From the NCBI RefSeq assembly GCF_017873135.1, contig NZ_JAGGJV010000008.1, positions 124,001 through 188,000 of the forward strand: a DNA stretch of 64,000 nt, given 5' to 3'. The translations under genes and the position numbers were made by a program. Positions 63,336 through 64,000 of this stretch are shown piece by piece. Positions within the stretch are counted from its first letter, which is position 1; each line of letters starts with the position of its first letter. This DNA comes from Rhizobium herbae. GTDB lineage: Bacteria > Pseudomonadota > Alphaproteobacteria > Rhizobiales > Rhizobiaceae. The notes beneath the pieces were generated by a model. The model saw only the letters and a list, made by a program, of their open reading frames with translations. It did not search any database and was not told where the DNA came from.

Positions 63336-63826
63336 GCGATATTCCGACCAATCCGCCGGCCGATCAGCCGATCAAGCAGGCAAACCAGCGCGGTGCTGCC
63401 CGTCTTGCTGCCGTTCAGGCGCTCTACCAGATGGATATCGGCGGCACCGGCGTGCTCGAGATCGTCGCGGAATACGAGACGCATCGTCTCGGCCAGGAAA
63501 TCGACGGCGAAACCTATCTGAAGGCCGATGCCTCATGGTTCCGCTCGATCGTCGCCGGTGTCGTGCGCGACCAGCGCCAGCTCGATCCGCTGATCGGCAC
63601 CGCCCTTCAGGACGACTGGGCTTTGTCGCGCCTCGATTCGACGGTCCGCGCCATCCTGCGCGCCGGCACGTTCGAACTGCGCGAGCGCCGGGACGTTCCC
63701 GTTGCCGTCATCGTCACCGAATATGTCGAGATCGCCAAGGCCTTCTTCGAAGACGACGAGCCGAAGCTCGTCAATGCCGTGCTCGACCGGATCGCCCGCA
63801 CGATCAGAACCGACGTCAAGAAGTAG
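63332..63826 (+). CDS. nusB: Transcription antitermination factor NusB
   Basis: A 164-residue RNA-binding helical protein that, with NusE (S10), acts in rRNA antitermination. [20 protein letters not shown] and [35 protein letters not shown] are split family motifs (the second is key in the helix K-x-F). The start is a GTG at 63332 that overlaps the ribH stop. It is in the ribH-nusB pair, a common layout. Confidence 0.96.
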   Translation: MSDIPTNPPADQPIKQANQRGAARLAAVQALYQMDIGGTGVLEIVAEYETHRLGQEIDGETYLKADASWFRSIVAGVVRDQRQLDPLIGTALQDDWALSRLDSTVRAILRAGTFELRERRDVPVAVIVTEYVEIAKAFFEDDEPKLVNAVLDRIARTIRTDVKK

Positions 63827-63835
63827 GATCATCCG

Positions 63836-64000
63836 ATGACGCTGCGGGTGGGCGGGGTGCAGGACATGGATCATGAACTGCGCGGCGCCCGTCGCAACGT
63901 CTATCTGCTGACCGCTGCGCAGGCCGTACTCGGGACGATCGGTCCGATCGTCTTTTCCGTCGGCGGCGTTGCCGGCTATCAATTGCTCGGCGACGACAAG
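63836..64000 (+). CDS. MFS transporter, N-terminal part (cut by window edge)
   Basis: An open frame of 55 codons runs from an ATG at 63836 to the window end without a stop. The sequence RGARRNVYLLTAAQAVLGTI followed by GPIVFSVGGVAGYQLLGDDK looks like the first helix of a major facilitator superfamily permease. The order nusB-MFS is, as I recall, frequent in rhizobia. An ATG at 63866 (MDHELRG) is an alternative start. The rest lies outside the window. Confidence 0.65.
   Translation, partial: MTLRVGGVQDMDHELRGARRNVYLLTAAQAVLGTIGPIVFSVGGVAGYQLLGDDK

Overview
The window looks like a chromosomal segment of an alphaproteobacterium of the order Hyphomicrobiales, most likely family Rhizobiaceae (Rhizobium/Agrobacterium relatives). 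The evidence is the GC-rich coding sequence, the gene blocks purN-purM-perM-hdaA-ppk-ppx, rnd, aspS, parC, bpt-RDD-hemB, ldtR-ldtP and glyA-nrdR-ribD-ribE/ribH-nusB, a magnesium-type HemB, and an LdtR/LdtP pair. No rRNA, tRNA, CRISPR array, phage gene, transposase or plasmid function was seen. Nearly all of the sequence is coding. Species-level assignment is not possible by reading alone.

Layout. 0-6 kb: two DMT (EamA) permeases, a YheS-like ABC-F ATPase, a protein with a degenerate GGDEF domain, a Rap1a/Tai-like secreted protein and a DinB-fold protein. 6-10 kb: ndk, a 66-residue protein, a lipoprotein coupled to a CGNR zinc-finger regulator, and a divergent orphan LivH-like permease, with a perfect 26-bp palindrome between them. 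9.5-14 kb: moaE, moaD, pgsA, uvrC and an SDR, all on the minus strand and partly overlapping. 14-20.5 kb: an outer-membrane beta-barrel, a GST, a periplasmic RNase T2 with a small secreted partner, rlmJ, and a molybdopterin oxidoreductase coupled to a NudK-like hydrolase. 20.5-28 kb: purine genes purN/purM, a PerM-type permease, hdaA and the polyphosphate pair ppk/ppx.

28-35 kb is an accessory segment between ppx and rnd. It holds an RTX calcium-binding protein, a secreted phytase-like esterase with a Pho-box-like repeat upstream, a lysozyme-like domain fused to RTX repeats, a membrane class III cyclase and an MFS permease. 36-39 kb adds a Tat-exported multicopper oxidase and a second MFS permease before aspS. 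41-47 kb: creD, two secreted proteins of unknown function and parC. 47-52 kb: an AbrB/Doc toxin-antitoxin module with its operator, a DMT permease, bpt, an RDD protein, a methyltransferase and hemB. 52-57.5 kb: a small secreted protein, a membrane protein, ldtR, ldtP, glyA and nrdR. 57.6-64 kb: riboflavin synthesis genes ribD-ribE and ribH-nusB, separated by 3.5 kb of accessory genes (second small secreted paralogue, second RTX paralogue, GNAT, cupin), then a truncated MFS gene.

Functional themes are core metabolism and information processing (purines, heme, riboflavin, one-carbon, Moco, phospholipid, DNA repair, replication control) and cell-envelope upkeep (LdtR/LdtP, CreD, Omp). These are interleaved with secreted accessory proteins. 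The three RTX proteins need a type I secretion system encoded outside the window. The most interesting items are the lysozyme-RTX fusion, the paralogous RTX pair placed where conserved blocks are split, and the CGNR regulator/orphan permease control region.
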